41,695 nt of DNA from Lachnospiraceae bacterium (GTDB taxonomy: Bacteria; Bacillota; Clostridia; Lachnospirales; Lachnospiraceae): assembly GCA_022781985.1 (NCBI GenBank), contig JALESH010000058.1, positions 1 to 41,695 on the forward strand, read 5' to 3'. Shown here piece after piece: positions 8,559 through 16,258 of the stretch. Position 1 is the first letter of the stretch. Every line of letters begins with the position of its first letter. The translations under genes and the position numbers were made by a program. The notes beneath the pieces were generated by a model. The model did no database searches and was not told the DNA's origin. It saw only the letters and a program-made list of their open reading frames with translations.

Positions 8559-9299
8559 ATGGATGTGACGATTTTGTTTCCCGTTCTCAATGAGCGTCTG
8601 CGGCTGGAGAAGGGGATTGAGAAAGCAGTAGGGTATATAAGGAAAAATATAGAGAGTCCCTGCAGGCTGATCATCGTGGATAACGGTTCCACCGATGAGA
8701 CGCCCCGGATTGCGGGAAGGCTGTGTGAAAAATATGAGGAGGTATCCTATGTCCGCATCAGGGAGAGGGGAGTGGGAGCAGCCCTCCGGAAGGGCATTGC
8801 GCTGAACAAGAGCGATATCGTAGGCTATATGGATATCGATCTGTCCGCAGATATCAGGCATCTGGGGCAGGCCCTCCATATCCTTGAGACCTGTCCGGAG
8901 ATTGACTATATCAACGGAACCAGATTCGGCAGGGGATCGGAAACCAGGGGGAGAAAATGGTATAGGAGGATCACCTCCCGGGGGCTGCTGCTGCTTCTGA
9001 AGGCAGTATTCGGGATGAGGTGCACCGATGCGGTCTGCGGCTTTACTTTTGTAAGAAAGCAGACAGCGCAGCAGTTGGCGGCAACCTGCAGCAGGGAGAA
9101 CGGGTGGTTTTATACGATAGAATTTCTCCTTCGGGCGGAACGGATGGGGGTTTCCATCCTGGATCTGCCGGTGAAATGGCAGGAGGATTATGATACTACA
9201 GTCCGCGTGTGGAAGACGATCAAAAACTACCTGATACAGACGGCCAGGCTGAAGAGGGAATTTTGGAAAGAGGACAGGAAGAATGCTGAAAAGAATTGA
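8559..9299 (+). CDS. GT2 glycosyltransferase, soluble DPMS-like
   Basis: A 246-residue family 2 enzyme without membrane segments. It shows ILFPVLNERLRLEKG, VDNGSTDETP and the metal-binding MDIDLSAD, then CTDAVCGFTFVRK and NGWFYTIEFLLRAE, which fit the dolichol-phosphate-mannose-synthase group. Predicted to transfer a sugar to a polyprenyl or glycan acceptor in the cytoplasm. AAGGAG lies about 11 bases upstream of ATG. Its last 17 bases overlap the aminotransferase start. Acceptor and donor cannot be told from sequence. Confidence 0.82.
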   Translation: MDVTILFPVLNERLRLEKGIEKAVGYIRKNIESPCRLIIVDNGSTDETPRIAGRLCEKYEEVSYVRIRERGVGAALRKGIALNKSDIVGYMDIDLSADIRHLGQALHILETCPEIDYINGTRFGRGSETRGRKWYRRITSRGLLLLLKAVFGMRCTDAVCGFTFVRKQTAQQLAATCSRENGWFYTIEFLLRAERMGVSILDLPVKWQEDYDTTVRVWKTIKNYLIQTARLKREFWKEDRKNAEKN

Positions 9300-10380
9300 T
9301 TTGGGAAGAAACTACAGAAATCATAAGGAAGAATATCTGAAGGCAATCCGGGAGGTCTGTGAGGAGACGGCCTTTTCCGGCGGGAAGTATGCCGACAGAT
9401 TTGAAGAGGAGTTTGCAGCCTATATCGGGGTAAAGGCTGCCTCCGGGGTGGACAATGGAACCTCGGCCCTCCAGCTTGCCATGCTGGCCCTGGGCATCGG
9501 AGAGGGGGACGAGGTCATCGTGCCGGCCAATACCTATATTGCCACTGCCTGGGGCCCCACCTATACGGGAGCAACACCTGTTTTTGCGGACTGTACGGCA
9601 GATACCTGGCAGATCGACCCGGCCTCCGTCCGGAACAGGATCACGGAGAGGACAAAGGCTATCATCGGCGTTCACCTCTATGGGCAGCCCTTTGCCTACA
9701 GGGAGGTCAGGGAAATCGCAGACCGGCATGGACTGTATCTGGTGGAGGACTGCGCCCAGTCCCACTCTGCCCGATACGAAGGGCAGATGACAGGGAGTCT
9801 GGGAGATCTGGGGTGCTTCAGCTTCTATCCGGGCAAGAACCTCTATGCCTTTGGCGAAGGAGGCTGCGTCACCTCCAACCGCCGGGAATACATTGATTAT
9901 ATTAATATTTTAAAGAATCAGGGCTGTGAGGTACGTTACTGCCACGATGTAGTGGGGTATAATATGCGTATGGAGGGGATACAGGGAGCGGTATTGAGCG
10001 TCAGCCTGAAATATCTGGATCAGTGGACCCGCCGCCGCCGGGAGATCGGCTGGCGTTATCTGAGAGAGATTCAGAATCCTCTGTTTGGGATGCAGGCTCA
10101 TCCGGAGAATACGGAGCCCGTGTTCCACCTCTTTGTCATGACAGTGCCGGAGCCGGAGGACTTCCTGAAATATATGGAGGGCATAGGGATCGAGTGCCAC
10201 CGGCATTATCCTATCCCCTGCCATCTCCAGAAGGCCTATGCCCATCTGGGATATGGGAAGGGAGACTGTCCCAATGCGGAGTATCTGGCGGAGCACTGCG
10301 TAACCCTTCCTTTGTTTCCGGAGATGACAGAAGAGGAGGAGGATCTGGTCATCCGGGCCTGCAACAGCTATAATCATTAA
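9283..10380 (+). CDS. PLP-dependent sugar aminotransferase (DegT/DnrJ/EryC1 family)
   Basis: A 365-residue pyridoxal-phosphate enzyme that converts a nucleotide-linked ketosugar to an aminosugar. Features: DNGTSALQLAMLALGIGEGDEVIVPANTY (N-terminal substrate/PLP region), VEDCAQSHSA, and the Schiff-base Lys185 in FYPGKNLYAFGEGG. The pattern resembles the FdtB/QdtB type that makes 3-amino-3,6-dideoxyhexoses, but I see no matching dTDP-sugar ketoisomerase in the window, so the exact sugar is unknown. Cytoplasmic. Overlaps the preceding GT2 gene by 17 bases. A weak hairpin and a new promoter follow, so it is probably the last gene of the first operon. Confidence 0.9.
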   Translation: MLKRIDLGRNYRNHKEEYLKAIREVCEETAFSGGKYADRFEEEFAAYIGVKAASGVDNGTSALQLAMLALGIGEGDEVIVPANTYIATAWGPTYTGATPVFADCTADTWQIDPASVRNRITERTKAIIGVHLYGQPFAYREVREIADRHGLYLVEDCAQSHSARYEGQMTGSLGDLGCFSFYPGKNLYAFGEGGCVTSNRREYIDYINILKNQGCEVRYCHDVVGYNMRMEGIQGAVLSVSLKYLDQWTRRRREIGWRYLREIQNPLFGMQAHPENTEPVFHLFVMTVPEPEDFLKYMEGIGIECHRHYPIPCHLQKAYAHLGYGKGDCPNAEYLAEHCVTLPLFPEMTEEEEDLVIRACNSYNH

Positions 10381-10387
10381 GAAATTT

Positions 10388-10420
10388 TTAAGGATGCCGC
10401 AACTTTTCCTTAAGTTTTCT
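10388..10420 (+). terminator. weak possible terminator after the aminotransferase gene
   Basis: TTAAGGA (10388-10394) and TCCTTAA (10407-10413) can pair, followed by GTTTTCT. The stem is AT-rich and short, so termination would be partial. Its place just before a promoter is the main argument. Confidence 0.3.
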
Positions 10421-10427
10421 GCATATA

Positions 10428-10456
10428 CTGGCATAGGAATCATATTGTGCTATAAT
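10428..10456 (+). promoter_or_regulatory. extended -10 promoter for the SGNH lipoprotein / acyl-transfer group
   Basis: TATAAT at 10451-10456 is a perfect -10 box preceded by TGC (extended -10). CTGGCA at 10428-10433 is a moderate -35 box at 17 bases. The gene start is 40 bases downstream. Confidence 0.75.
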
Positions 10457-10495
10457 GCAGAAGAACTGTTGTTATTTATATGGGAGGAAAGGATT

Positions 10496-11527
10496 ATGAA
10501 AAAATGGAGCAGGCTGCCGGCGCTGATGCTGTGCCTCCTCTGTGTGATGGGATGCGGCAGCAGGGACGAAGCAGCGGATGGAGCAGACGCCAACGGAAAT
10601 GCTATCGTCATCAATGAGGACACGGATCCGGGACAGAAGACAGAGCCGGCAGAAAAAGAGGGGAAGCCCGTAACCCCGGAGACGAAGGAGGAGACCCGGG
10701 CTGAGGAGGAGATCGTGGTGGATCCCGCCCAGCTGAACGAGCCGGAGATAACCCAGCAGGAGATGACGGAGACCCTGCCGGAGCAGCACGATACAAACCG
10801 GCTGCAGATCGTTTTCTTGGGCGACAGCATCCTGGACGGCTATAGAAACGAGACAGGAATCGCCTATCTCACGGGTGTCAGATGCAATGCGGACGTATAC
10901 AACCTGGCTATGGGAGGCACTACCGCGGCTTTGACCACCTACGAAAGCGCGGAGTATGCCAAATGGACCTCCCGCAGCCTGCAGGGCGTGGTGCATGCCA
11001 TCTGCGGCGATGTGGATCCGGGGATCCTGGAGGGCTATCGGGCAGGGGAGGTATTTGCCACCTGTGATTTTTCCCGGACGGATTACTTTGTGATCGAATA
11101 TGGGATGAATGACTTTCTCAGCGGCATCACTATGAATGACGAAGAGGACTTCTATGATGAGTACAGCTATGTGGGAGCCCTGCGGATCGCCATCCAGCGT
11201 CTGAGGGACAATTTCCCTGATGCAGCCATCGTGCTCTGTTCCCCCAACTATGCGCAGTTCTGGGGGCAGGATGGTGCCTTTCTGGGAGACGGCAATATGG
11301 TAAACAACGGCGGGGGGACCCTGGTGGCTTACCACCGGGTCTGTGAGAATGTGGCCAACGACATGCATACCCTGTTCCTGGATGGCTACAATGGAATCGG
11401 GCTGGATGCCTATACGGCAGATGAATTTCTGGAGGACGGCGTGCATCTGTCTCAGAAGGGCCGGGATAAGTATGCGGAGAAGCTGTCGGAGATCATTCTG
11501 GAGTATGAGGCTACAAAAAATAATTAG
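10496..11527 (+). CDS. SGNH-hydrolase lipoprotein (putative extracytoplasmic O-acyltransferase or esterase)
   Basis: A 343-residue lipoprotein. The start at 10496 is fixed by GGGAGGAAAGG just upstream and a signal peptide ending in a lipobox-like VMGC with Cys20; an upstream ATG at 10394 in frame precedes the promoter and is not used. Residues 21-90 are an acidic, Pro/Glu-rich linker, then a GDSL/SGNH domain: GDS at 109-111 (nucleophile Ser111), Asn205 in YGMND, and the Asp314/His317 pair in DGVH. All catalytic elements are present. It would sit on the outer membrane face. In DltD- and PatB-like systems such proteins pass acyl groups from an MBOAT protein to a wall polymer; the FkbH, ACP and MBOAT genes that follow suggest the same here. 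Plain esterase activity is the alternative. Confidence 0.85.
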   Translation: MKKWSRLPALMLCLLCVMGCGSRDEAADGADANGNAIVINEDTDPGQKTEPAEKEGKPVTPETKEETRAEEEIVVDPAQLNEPEITQQEMTETLPEQHDTNRLQIVFLGDSILDGYRNETGIAYLTGVRCNADVYNLAMGGTTAALTTYESAEYAKWTSRSLQGVVHAICGDVDPGILEGYRAGEVFATCDFSRTDYFVIEYGMNDFLSGITMNDEEDFYDEYSYVGALRIAIQRLRDNFPDAAIVLCSPNYAQFWGQDGAFLGDGNMVNNGGGTLVAYHRVCENVANDMHTLFLDGYNGIGLDAYTADEFLEDGVHLSQKGRDKYAEKLSEIILEYEATKNN

Positions 11528-11562
11528 GTGTAGCGGCACATAATAAAGTATGGTAAAATAAG

Positions 11563-11587
11563 GCGGATGCTGCAGGCATCCGCTTTT
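11563..11587 (+). terminator. hairpin with short T-run between the lipoprotein and FkbH genes
   Basis: GCGGATGC (11563-11570) pairs perfectly with GCATCCGC (11576-11583) around a 5-base loop and is followed by TTTT. The run of T is short, so this may be a partial terminator that sets a lower level for the FkbH-ACP-MBOAT genes downstream. Confidence 0.6.
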
Positions 11588-11628
11588 GGCATGGAAAGGC
11601 AGATCAATAGAAACAGGAGACGGATGAG

Positions 11629-13410
11629 TTGAGAGAACTGGAATATCCCTTTGATAGTGAATACATTTTAAAAAACGCCAGAAGGCTGAAGCGTCTGCTT
11701 CTGGAGGAGGATACTGTGCGCGTCAGAAAAAAGATAGCGGTGCTGGGCGGCAGCACCACCCATGATATCCTCCGTATGCTGGAGCTGTTTCTGCTTCAGC
11801 AGGGCATAGAGCCTTCCTTTTATGAATCCGAATATGGACAGTATTATCAGGATGCCATGTTTGAAAATGAGGAGCTGGCAGCTTTTGGGCCGGACATCAT
11901 ATATATACACACCAGCAGCAGGAATATCGCGGCCTATCCCGGCCCGGGGGAGGGCAGCCGGAAGGCGGAGGCACTGCTGGAGTCTCAGTTTGAGCATTTC
12001 AGGGGCATGTGGGAGCGTCTCAGAGAGAGATACGGCTGTCCCGTCATACAGAATAATTTTGAGTACCCCTATTACCGGCTCATGGGGAATAGGGAGGCCA
12101 GTGACAGATGCGGGCGCATCCGCTTCCTGACCAGGCTGAATGAGCGTTTTTATGAATATGCAGAGGCTCATGAGGATTTTTTTATCCATGATATCAACTA
12201 TATGGCGGCTGCCTATGGACTGGAGAAATGGGCAGACCCTTTTTACTGGCATATGTACAAATACTGTATGTGTCTGCAGGCGGTTCCTGAATTTTCGTAT
12301 AACTTAAGCCATATAATCAAGGCTGTTTTTGGAAAAAATAAAAAGGCCCTGGTTCTGGATCTGGATCAAACACTGTGGGGGGGCATTGTAGGGGACGATG
12401 GGCCGGAAAATCTGGAAATCGGGCAGGAAACCTCTATGGGACAGGTCTTTGCTGAGTTCCAGAGCTATATCAAGGCACACAGGGAGATAGGGGTGGTGCT
12501 CTGTATCAACTCCAAAAATGAGATGGAGAATGCCCTGGCAGGACTGGAGCACCCGGAGGGGATTTTGAGGCCGGAGGATTTTATCGTCATCAAGGCAAAC
12601 TGGGAGCCGAAGAGCAGAAACCTGACAGAGATCGCCGAAGAGCTGAAGCTGCTGCCGGAAAGTCTGGTCTTTGTGGATGATAATCCGGCAGAAAGGGAGA
12701 TCGTGCGAAGCCAGGCGCCGGGGGCAGCAGTGCCGGAGATGGAGGCTCCCGAACAGTATATCCGTATCCTGGATCGTTCCGGCTTTTTTGAGGTCATCGG
12801 CCTTTCTGAGGATGACAGAAACAGGAATGAGATGTACAGGGCCAATCTGATGCGGGAGAAGCAGCAGGCTGATTTTACGGACTACGGTGAATATCTTGCT
12901 TCCCTTAAGATGAAGGGAACCATACGGGCCTTTGAGCCGGTCTATATGTCCAGGATCGCCCAGCTCACCAATAAGAGCAATCAGTTCAACCTGACCACCA
13001 GAAGGTATACCCAGGGTGAAATCGAACGGACGGCAGCCTCCGATGACTATATCACCCTGTACGGCAAGCTGGAGGACCGGTTTGGAGACAATGGCGTGGT
13101 GTCCGTAGTGATCGGAAATAAAAGGGGCAGCCAGCTCCACATGGATCTGTGGATCATGAGCTGCCGGGTTCTGAAGCGGGATATGGAATATGCCATGATG
13201 GATCGGCTGGTGGAGGAGTGCCGGAAGGCCGGCGTGGAAACAGTCATAGGCTATTATTATCCCACAGCCAAGAACCGTATGGTGAGAGACTTCTATGGAC
13301 TGCAGGGCTTCACCAGGGTGAGCGGGGATGAAGGGGGAAATACAGTATGGCGGTACGATATTCCCCGGGACTATGAGAAAAAGAACCGGTATATAGAAGT
13401 GACAGGATAA
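11629..13410 (+). CDS. FkbH-type HAD-IIIC protein (acyl/glyceryl loading onto ACP)
   Basis: A 593-residue FkbH-like protein. The start is TTG: AGGAGA is about 9 bases upstream, and the nearby ATG at 11624 is out of frame. The N-terminal part has VLGGSTTHDI (residues 38-47), an SGNH-like start seen in long FkbH proteins. The HAD core has LDLDQTLWGG with Asp244 and Asp246, later VFVDDNPAERE; the C-terminal part (LTNKSNQFNLTTRRYT, GDNGVVSVVIG) is GNAT-like. Known of the family: FkbH proteins take 1,3-bisphosphoglycerate, dephosphorylate it and load the glyceryl group on an acyl carrier protein, mainly in polyketide pathways. The ACP gene directly behind it supports that chemistry. No polyketide synthase is present, so delivery to a surface glycan by the MBOAT is my inference. 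Confidence 0.85.
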   Translation: MRELEYPFDSEYILKNARRLKRLLLEEDTVRVRKKIAVLGGSTTHDILRMLELFLLQQGIEPSFYESEYGQYYQDAMFENEELAAFGPDIIYIHTSSRNIAAYPGPGEGSRKAEALLESQFEHFRGMWERLRERYGCPVIQNNFEYPYYRLMGNREASDRCGRIRFLTRLNERFYEYAEAHEDFFIHDINYMAAAYGLEKWADPFYWHMYKYCMCLQAVPEFSYNLSHIIKAVFGKNKKALVLDLDQTLWGGIVGDDGPENLEIGQETSMGQVFAEFQSYIKAHREIGVVLCINSKNEMENALAGLEHPEGILRPEDFIVIKANWEPKSRNLTEIAEELKLLPESLVFVDDNPAEREIVRSQAPGAAVPEMEAPEQYIRILDRSGFFEVIGLSEDDRNRNEMYRANLMREKQQADFTDYGEYLASLKMKGTIRAFEPVYMSRIAQLTNKSNQFNLTTRRYTQGEIERTAASDDYITLYGKLEDRFGDNGVVSVVIGNKRGSQLHMDLWIMSCRVLKRDMEYAMMDRLVEECRKAGVETVIGYYYPTAKNRMVRDFYGLQGFTRVSGDEGGNTVWRYDIPRDYEKKNRYIEVTG

Positions 13411-13466
13411 CCCGGGCGGGACAGGCTGCCGGGTATAAAAAGGTATGAAAAGAAAGGAAAACAGCT

Positions 13467-13712
13467 ATGACGAGAGAAAAAGTGTTTGAGACATTAAATG
13501 AAGTATTCCGGGATGTGTTCGATGATGAGTCCATCGTTGTGGAGGAGGAGACCACTGCCGATGACATCGAGGACTGGGATTCCCTGGAGCATATCAATCT
13601 GGTGGCTGCTGTGGAGCAGGAGCTGGGTGTGAAATTCACTATGGGCCAGGTGGTCACCATGAAAAATGTGGGAGAGATGGTGGACATTATCCTGGCTCAG
13701 ATCGGAGAGTAG
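13467..13712 (+). CDS. acyl carrier protein dedicated to the FkbH/MBOAT system
   Basis: An 81-residue acidic protein. The phosphopantetheine site is Ser39 in DWDSLEHINL; length and helical pattern are typical of discrete ACPs. AAAGGA lies about 9 bases upstream. It lies between the FkbH and MBOAT genes rather than in a fatty-acid cluster, like DltC in dlt operons. It would carry the activated acyl or glyceryl group in the cytoplasm between FkbH and the membrane acyltransferase. A holo-ACP synthase from elsewhere in the genome would be required. Confidence 0.9.
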   Translation: MTREKVFETLNEVFRDVFDDESIVVEEETTADDIEDWDSLEHINLVAAVEQELGVKFTMGQVVTMKNVGEMVDIILAQIGE

Positions 13713-13747
13713 GGAGGTTATAAGTATACCGGAAGGGATTGGGCTGT

Positions 13748-15217
13748 ATGCAGGCTACATTTACATCCTTTTATTTTCTGTGCTTTTATGCAGGGGTATT
13801 GATCATATATTATCTGATTCCGAAAAAGCTGCAGTGGGCATTTTTGCTGACTGCGAGCACGGCATATTATCTGCTGACAGGGAACGGCATTCTGATCCTG
13901 TATCCTGTGGGAGCCTGTCTGGCAGCCTATGGGGGGATCCGCCTTATGACATGGGCTGAGAAGCCGGCAATAAGGCGGTGGATCCTGGTGGCGGTGGCGG
14001 GACTCCTGCTGGGAGGCCTCTGTCTCCTGAAGTATGCAGATTCCGGCCTCCTGGCGCCGCTGGGAGTTTCCTTCTACACCCTGACTGTCCTGGGCTATGT
14101 CATAGATGTATATCACGGGATCGCAGAGCCTCAGAAAAATTTTCTTAAGCTGGCTCTGTACGGGCTCTATTTTCCGGCCATACTTTCCGGGCCGGTGCTT
14201 CGGTACAGGGAGGATGGGGAACAGTTTTTTCAGCCCCATCCCTTTGACTACAGGCAGGTCACCATGGGACTCCAGAGGATGGTGTGGGGGCTCTTTAAGA
14301 CGCTGGTAATTTCCGAAAGGATGAATCTGGTGGTGAATACCGTATACGGTGACTGGCGCAGCTATCCGGGCATATATATATGGCTGGCTACGGCCTGCTT
14401 TGCCTTTCAGCTCTATACCAACTTTTCGGGCTGTATGGATATTGCCCTGGGGATGTCCCAGACCTTCGGTCTGAAGCTGCCGGAGAATTTTCGAACACCC
14501 TTCTTTTCCAAAACCATTGCGGAATACTGGCGGAGGTGGCATATCACTCTGGGGGTATGGATGAAGGAATATGTGTTTTATCCGCTGCTCAGGACAGGGG
14601 TCTTTGCCAGGCTGGGGAAGGAATTGAAAAAAAAAGCGGGAAAAAAGAGGGGAAAGCAGCTCACCACCTTTGCTGCCATGCTGGCACTCTGGTTTACTGT
14701 AGGTCTCTGGCATGGAGGGGACTGGAAATACATCATCGGTTCCGGCCTGCTGCACTGGGCCTATATCACAGCCGGAGAGCTTCTGGCACCTTTTTTTAAA
14801 AAGGGGATGGAAAGGCTGGGGATTGCTTACAGCAGCCGTCCGGTGGAAGTGTGCCGTATGCTCCGTACCTTCTTATTGGTAAATATCGGCTTCGTATTCT
14901 TCCGGGCAGATTCGGTGGGAGCGGCGGCAGGGATGCTGAAGCAGGCGGTGGGGGTATGGAATCCCCATGTGCTGCTGGACGGCTCTGTCTTCACACTGGG
15001 GCTGGATGTGATAGAGAGTGTGATTGCACTGGTGTCCCTGCTGATCTTACTGGCGGTTTCCCTCCTGCAGCAGAGGGGCTCTGTCAGGGAGATGATAGAG
15101 AGGCAGAGGCTGCCCCTTCGCTTTATCATCTGGTATGCGCTTTTATTTTATACCATTCTGCTGGGGTACTATGGGCCTGGGTACAGCGCAGTGGAGTTTA
15201 TTTACCAGGGCTTCTGA
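13748..15217 (+). CDS. MBOAT family membrane O-acyltransferase (DltB/AlgI-like)
   Basis: A protein of about 489 residues with some ten or more membrane segments. The MBOAT core includes LAPLGVSFYTLTVLGYVIDVY, YWRRWHITLG, and the invariant His322 in GLWHGGDW. These match the DltB/AlgI/PatA group that exports acyl groups. Start chosen at ATG 13748 because GGAAGGG lies about 9 bases upstream; a TTG at 13739 would be on top of that site. Predicted to take an acyl group from the neighbouring ACP (as DltB does from DltC) and hand it to an extracellular acceptor or to the SGNH lipoprotein. Last gene before a probable internal promoter at 15233. Confidence 0.88.
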   Translation: MQATFTSFYFLCFYAGVLIIYYLIPKKLQWAFLLTASTAYYLLTGNGILILYPVGACLAAYGGIRLMTWAEKPAIRRWILVAVAGLLLGGLCLLKYADSGLLAPLGVSFYTLTVLGYVIDVYHGIAEPQKNFLKLALYGLYFPAILSGPVLRYREDGEQFFQPHPFDYRQVTMGLQRMVWGLFKTLVISERMNLVVNTVYGDWRSYPGIYIWLATACFAFQLYTNFSGCMDIALGMSQTFGLKLPENFRTPFFSKTIAEYWRRWHITLGVWMKEYVFYPLLRTGVFARLGKELKKKAGKKRGKQLTTFAAMLALWFTVGLWHGGDWKYIIGSGLLHWAYITAGELLAPFFKKGMERLGIAYSSRPVEVCRMLRTFLLVNIGFVFFRADSVGAAAGMLKQAVGVWNPHVLLDGSVFTLGLDVIESVIALVSLLILLAVSLLQQRGSVREMIERQRLPLRFIIWYALLFYTILLGYYGPGYSAVEFIYQGF

Positions 15218-15232
15218 GCAGGTCTGTGGCTA

Positions 15233-15261
15233 TGGACGGCAGAGGAATATTTTGCTAAAAT
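15233..15261 (+). promoter_or_regulatory. probable promoter for the GT2 / GT-C group
   Basis: TGGACG (15233-15238), 17 bases, then TAAAAT (15256-15261) preceded by TGC. It would start transcripts about 50 bases before the GT2 ATG. No terminator is seen between it and the MBOAT gene, so it would add to read-through. Confidence 0.55.
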
Positions 15262-15316
15262 AAAGGCCATGATAGAGAACAGGAAAGCCGTGCCCCGAAA
15301 GGAGTAAAATACGACA

Positions 15317-16258
15317 ATGGATAAAATTGCTGTTTTGATACCGTGCTATAATGAGGAGCAGACAGTGGCCAAGGTGGTTGCAGATGCAAAGAAGGCACTG
15401 CCGGAGGCGGTAGTATATGTATATGACAACAATTCCACGGACAGGACGGCAGAGCTGGCTGCGCAGGCCGGGGCAGTGGTCCGCTGTGAGTATATGCAGG
15501 GTAAGGGAAACGTGATTCGGCGCATGTTCCGGGAAATCCAGGCAGAATGCTATGTGATGGTGGACGGAGACGATACCTATCCCATGGAATATGCCCCTCA
15601 GATGGTGGAAAAGGTGTTGGGGCACAACGCGGATATGGTGGTGGGAGACAGGCTTTCCTCCACCTATTTCCAGGAAAACAAAAGACCCTTCCACAATATG
15701 GGGAACAGCCTGGTGAGAGGCTGCATCAACCGGCTCTTCGGCTGCAGGATCAAGGATATCATGACCGGCTACCGGGCCTTCAGCTATGGCTTCGTCAAGA
15801 CCTTTCCGGTACTGTCCAAGGGCTTTGAGATAGAGACAGAGATGACCATCCACGCAGTCTCCAACAATATGCAGATTGAAAATGTCATCATAGAATACCG
15901 GGACAGGCCGGAGGGCAGTGAGTCCAAGCTCAATACCTATTCCGACGGCCTCAAGGTACTTGGAACCATAGGCCGGTTGTATAAGGACTATAAGCCTCTG
16001 GGCTTCTTTGCGCTGCTGGCACTGGCGCTGGCCTTGGTCTCTGTTGCCTTTTTTATTCCCATACTGGTAGATTTTATCCAAACGGGGACAGTGGAAAGGT
16101 TTCCCACCCTGTTTGTGTGCGGCTTCGTCATGCTGGCAGCCATTCAGTCCTTCTTTTCAGGTCTGATTCTCTCCAATATGGCTTTAAAAAACAGAAGGGA
16201 CTTTGAATTCCGGTTGAATATGATTCAGGGAAAAATAAAACATGAGGACTTTGATTAA
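15317..16258 (+). CDS. GT2 polyprenyl-phosphate glycosyltransferase with C-terminal membrane anchor
   Basis: A 313-residue family 2 enzyme with AVLIPCYNEEQTVAKVV, YVYDNNSTDRT and the metal site MVDGDDTYP, followed by DIMTGYRAFS and two hydrophobic segments at about 230-255 and 262-290. This is the classical layout of DPMS/GtrB-like proteins. It would load a sugar on polyprenyl phosphate inside the cell, which a GtrA-like flippase (4566) brings outside for the GT-C enzymes that follow. AAAGGAG lies about 11 bases upstream. The next gene begins within its last 17 bases. Confidence 0.87.
   Translation: MDKIAVLIPCYNEEQTVAKVVADAKKALPEAVVYVYDNNSTDRTAELAAQAGAVVRCEYMQGKGNVIRRMFREIQAECYVMVDGDDTYPMEYAPQMVEKVLGHNADMVVGDRLSSTYFQENKRPFHNMGNSLVRGCINRLFGCRIKDIMTGYRAFSYGFVKTFPVLSKGFEIETEMTIHAVSNNMQIENVIIEYRDRPEGSESKLNTYSDGLKVLGTIGRLYKDYKPLGFFALLALALALVSVAFFIPILVDFIQTGTVERFPTLFVCGFVMLAAIQSFFSGLILSNMALKNRRDFEFRLNMIQGKIKHEDFD

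Noticed and set aside
7542-8879. 445-codon open frame on the minus strand opposite the GT2 genes
   Set aside because: Runs across two real genes and their gap, has no domain and no ribosome site.
10472-11539. 355-codon open frame on the minus strand opposite the SGNH lipoprotein
   Set aside because: The plus-strand frame has a lipobox and full catalytic set; the opposite frame has neither motifs nor a start signal.
11531-11559. Promoter for the FkbH gene (TAAAAT at 11554)
   Set aside because: The matching -35 position is TAGCGG, and the terminator-like hairpin lies directly downstream.
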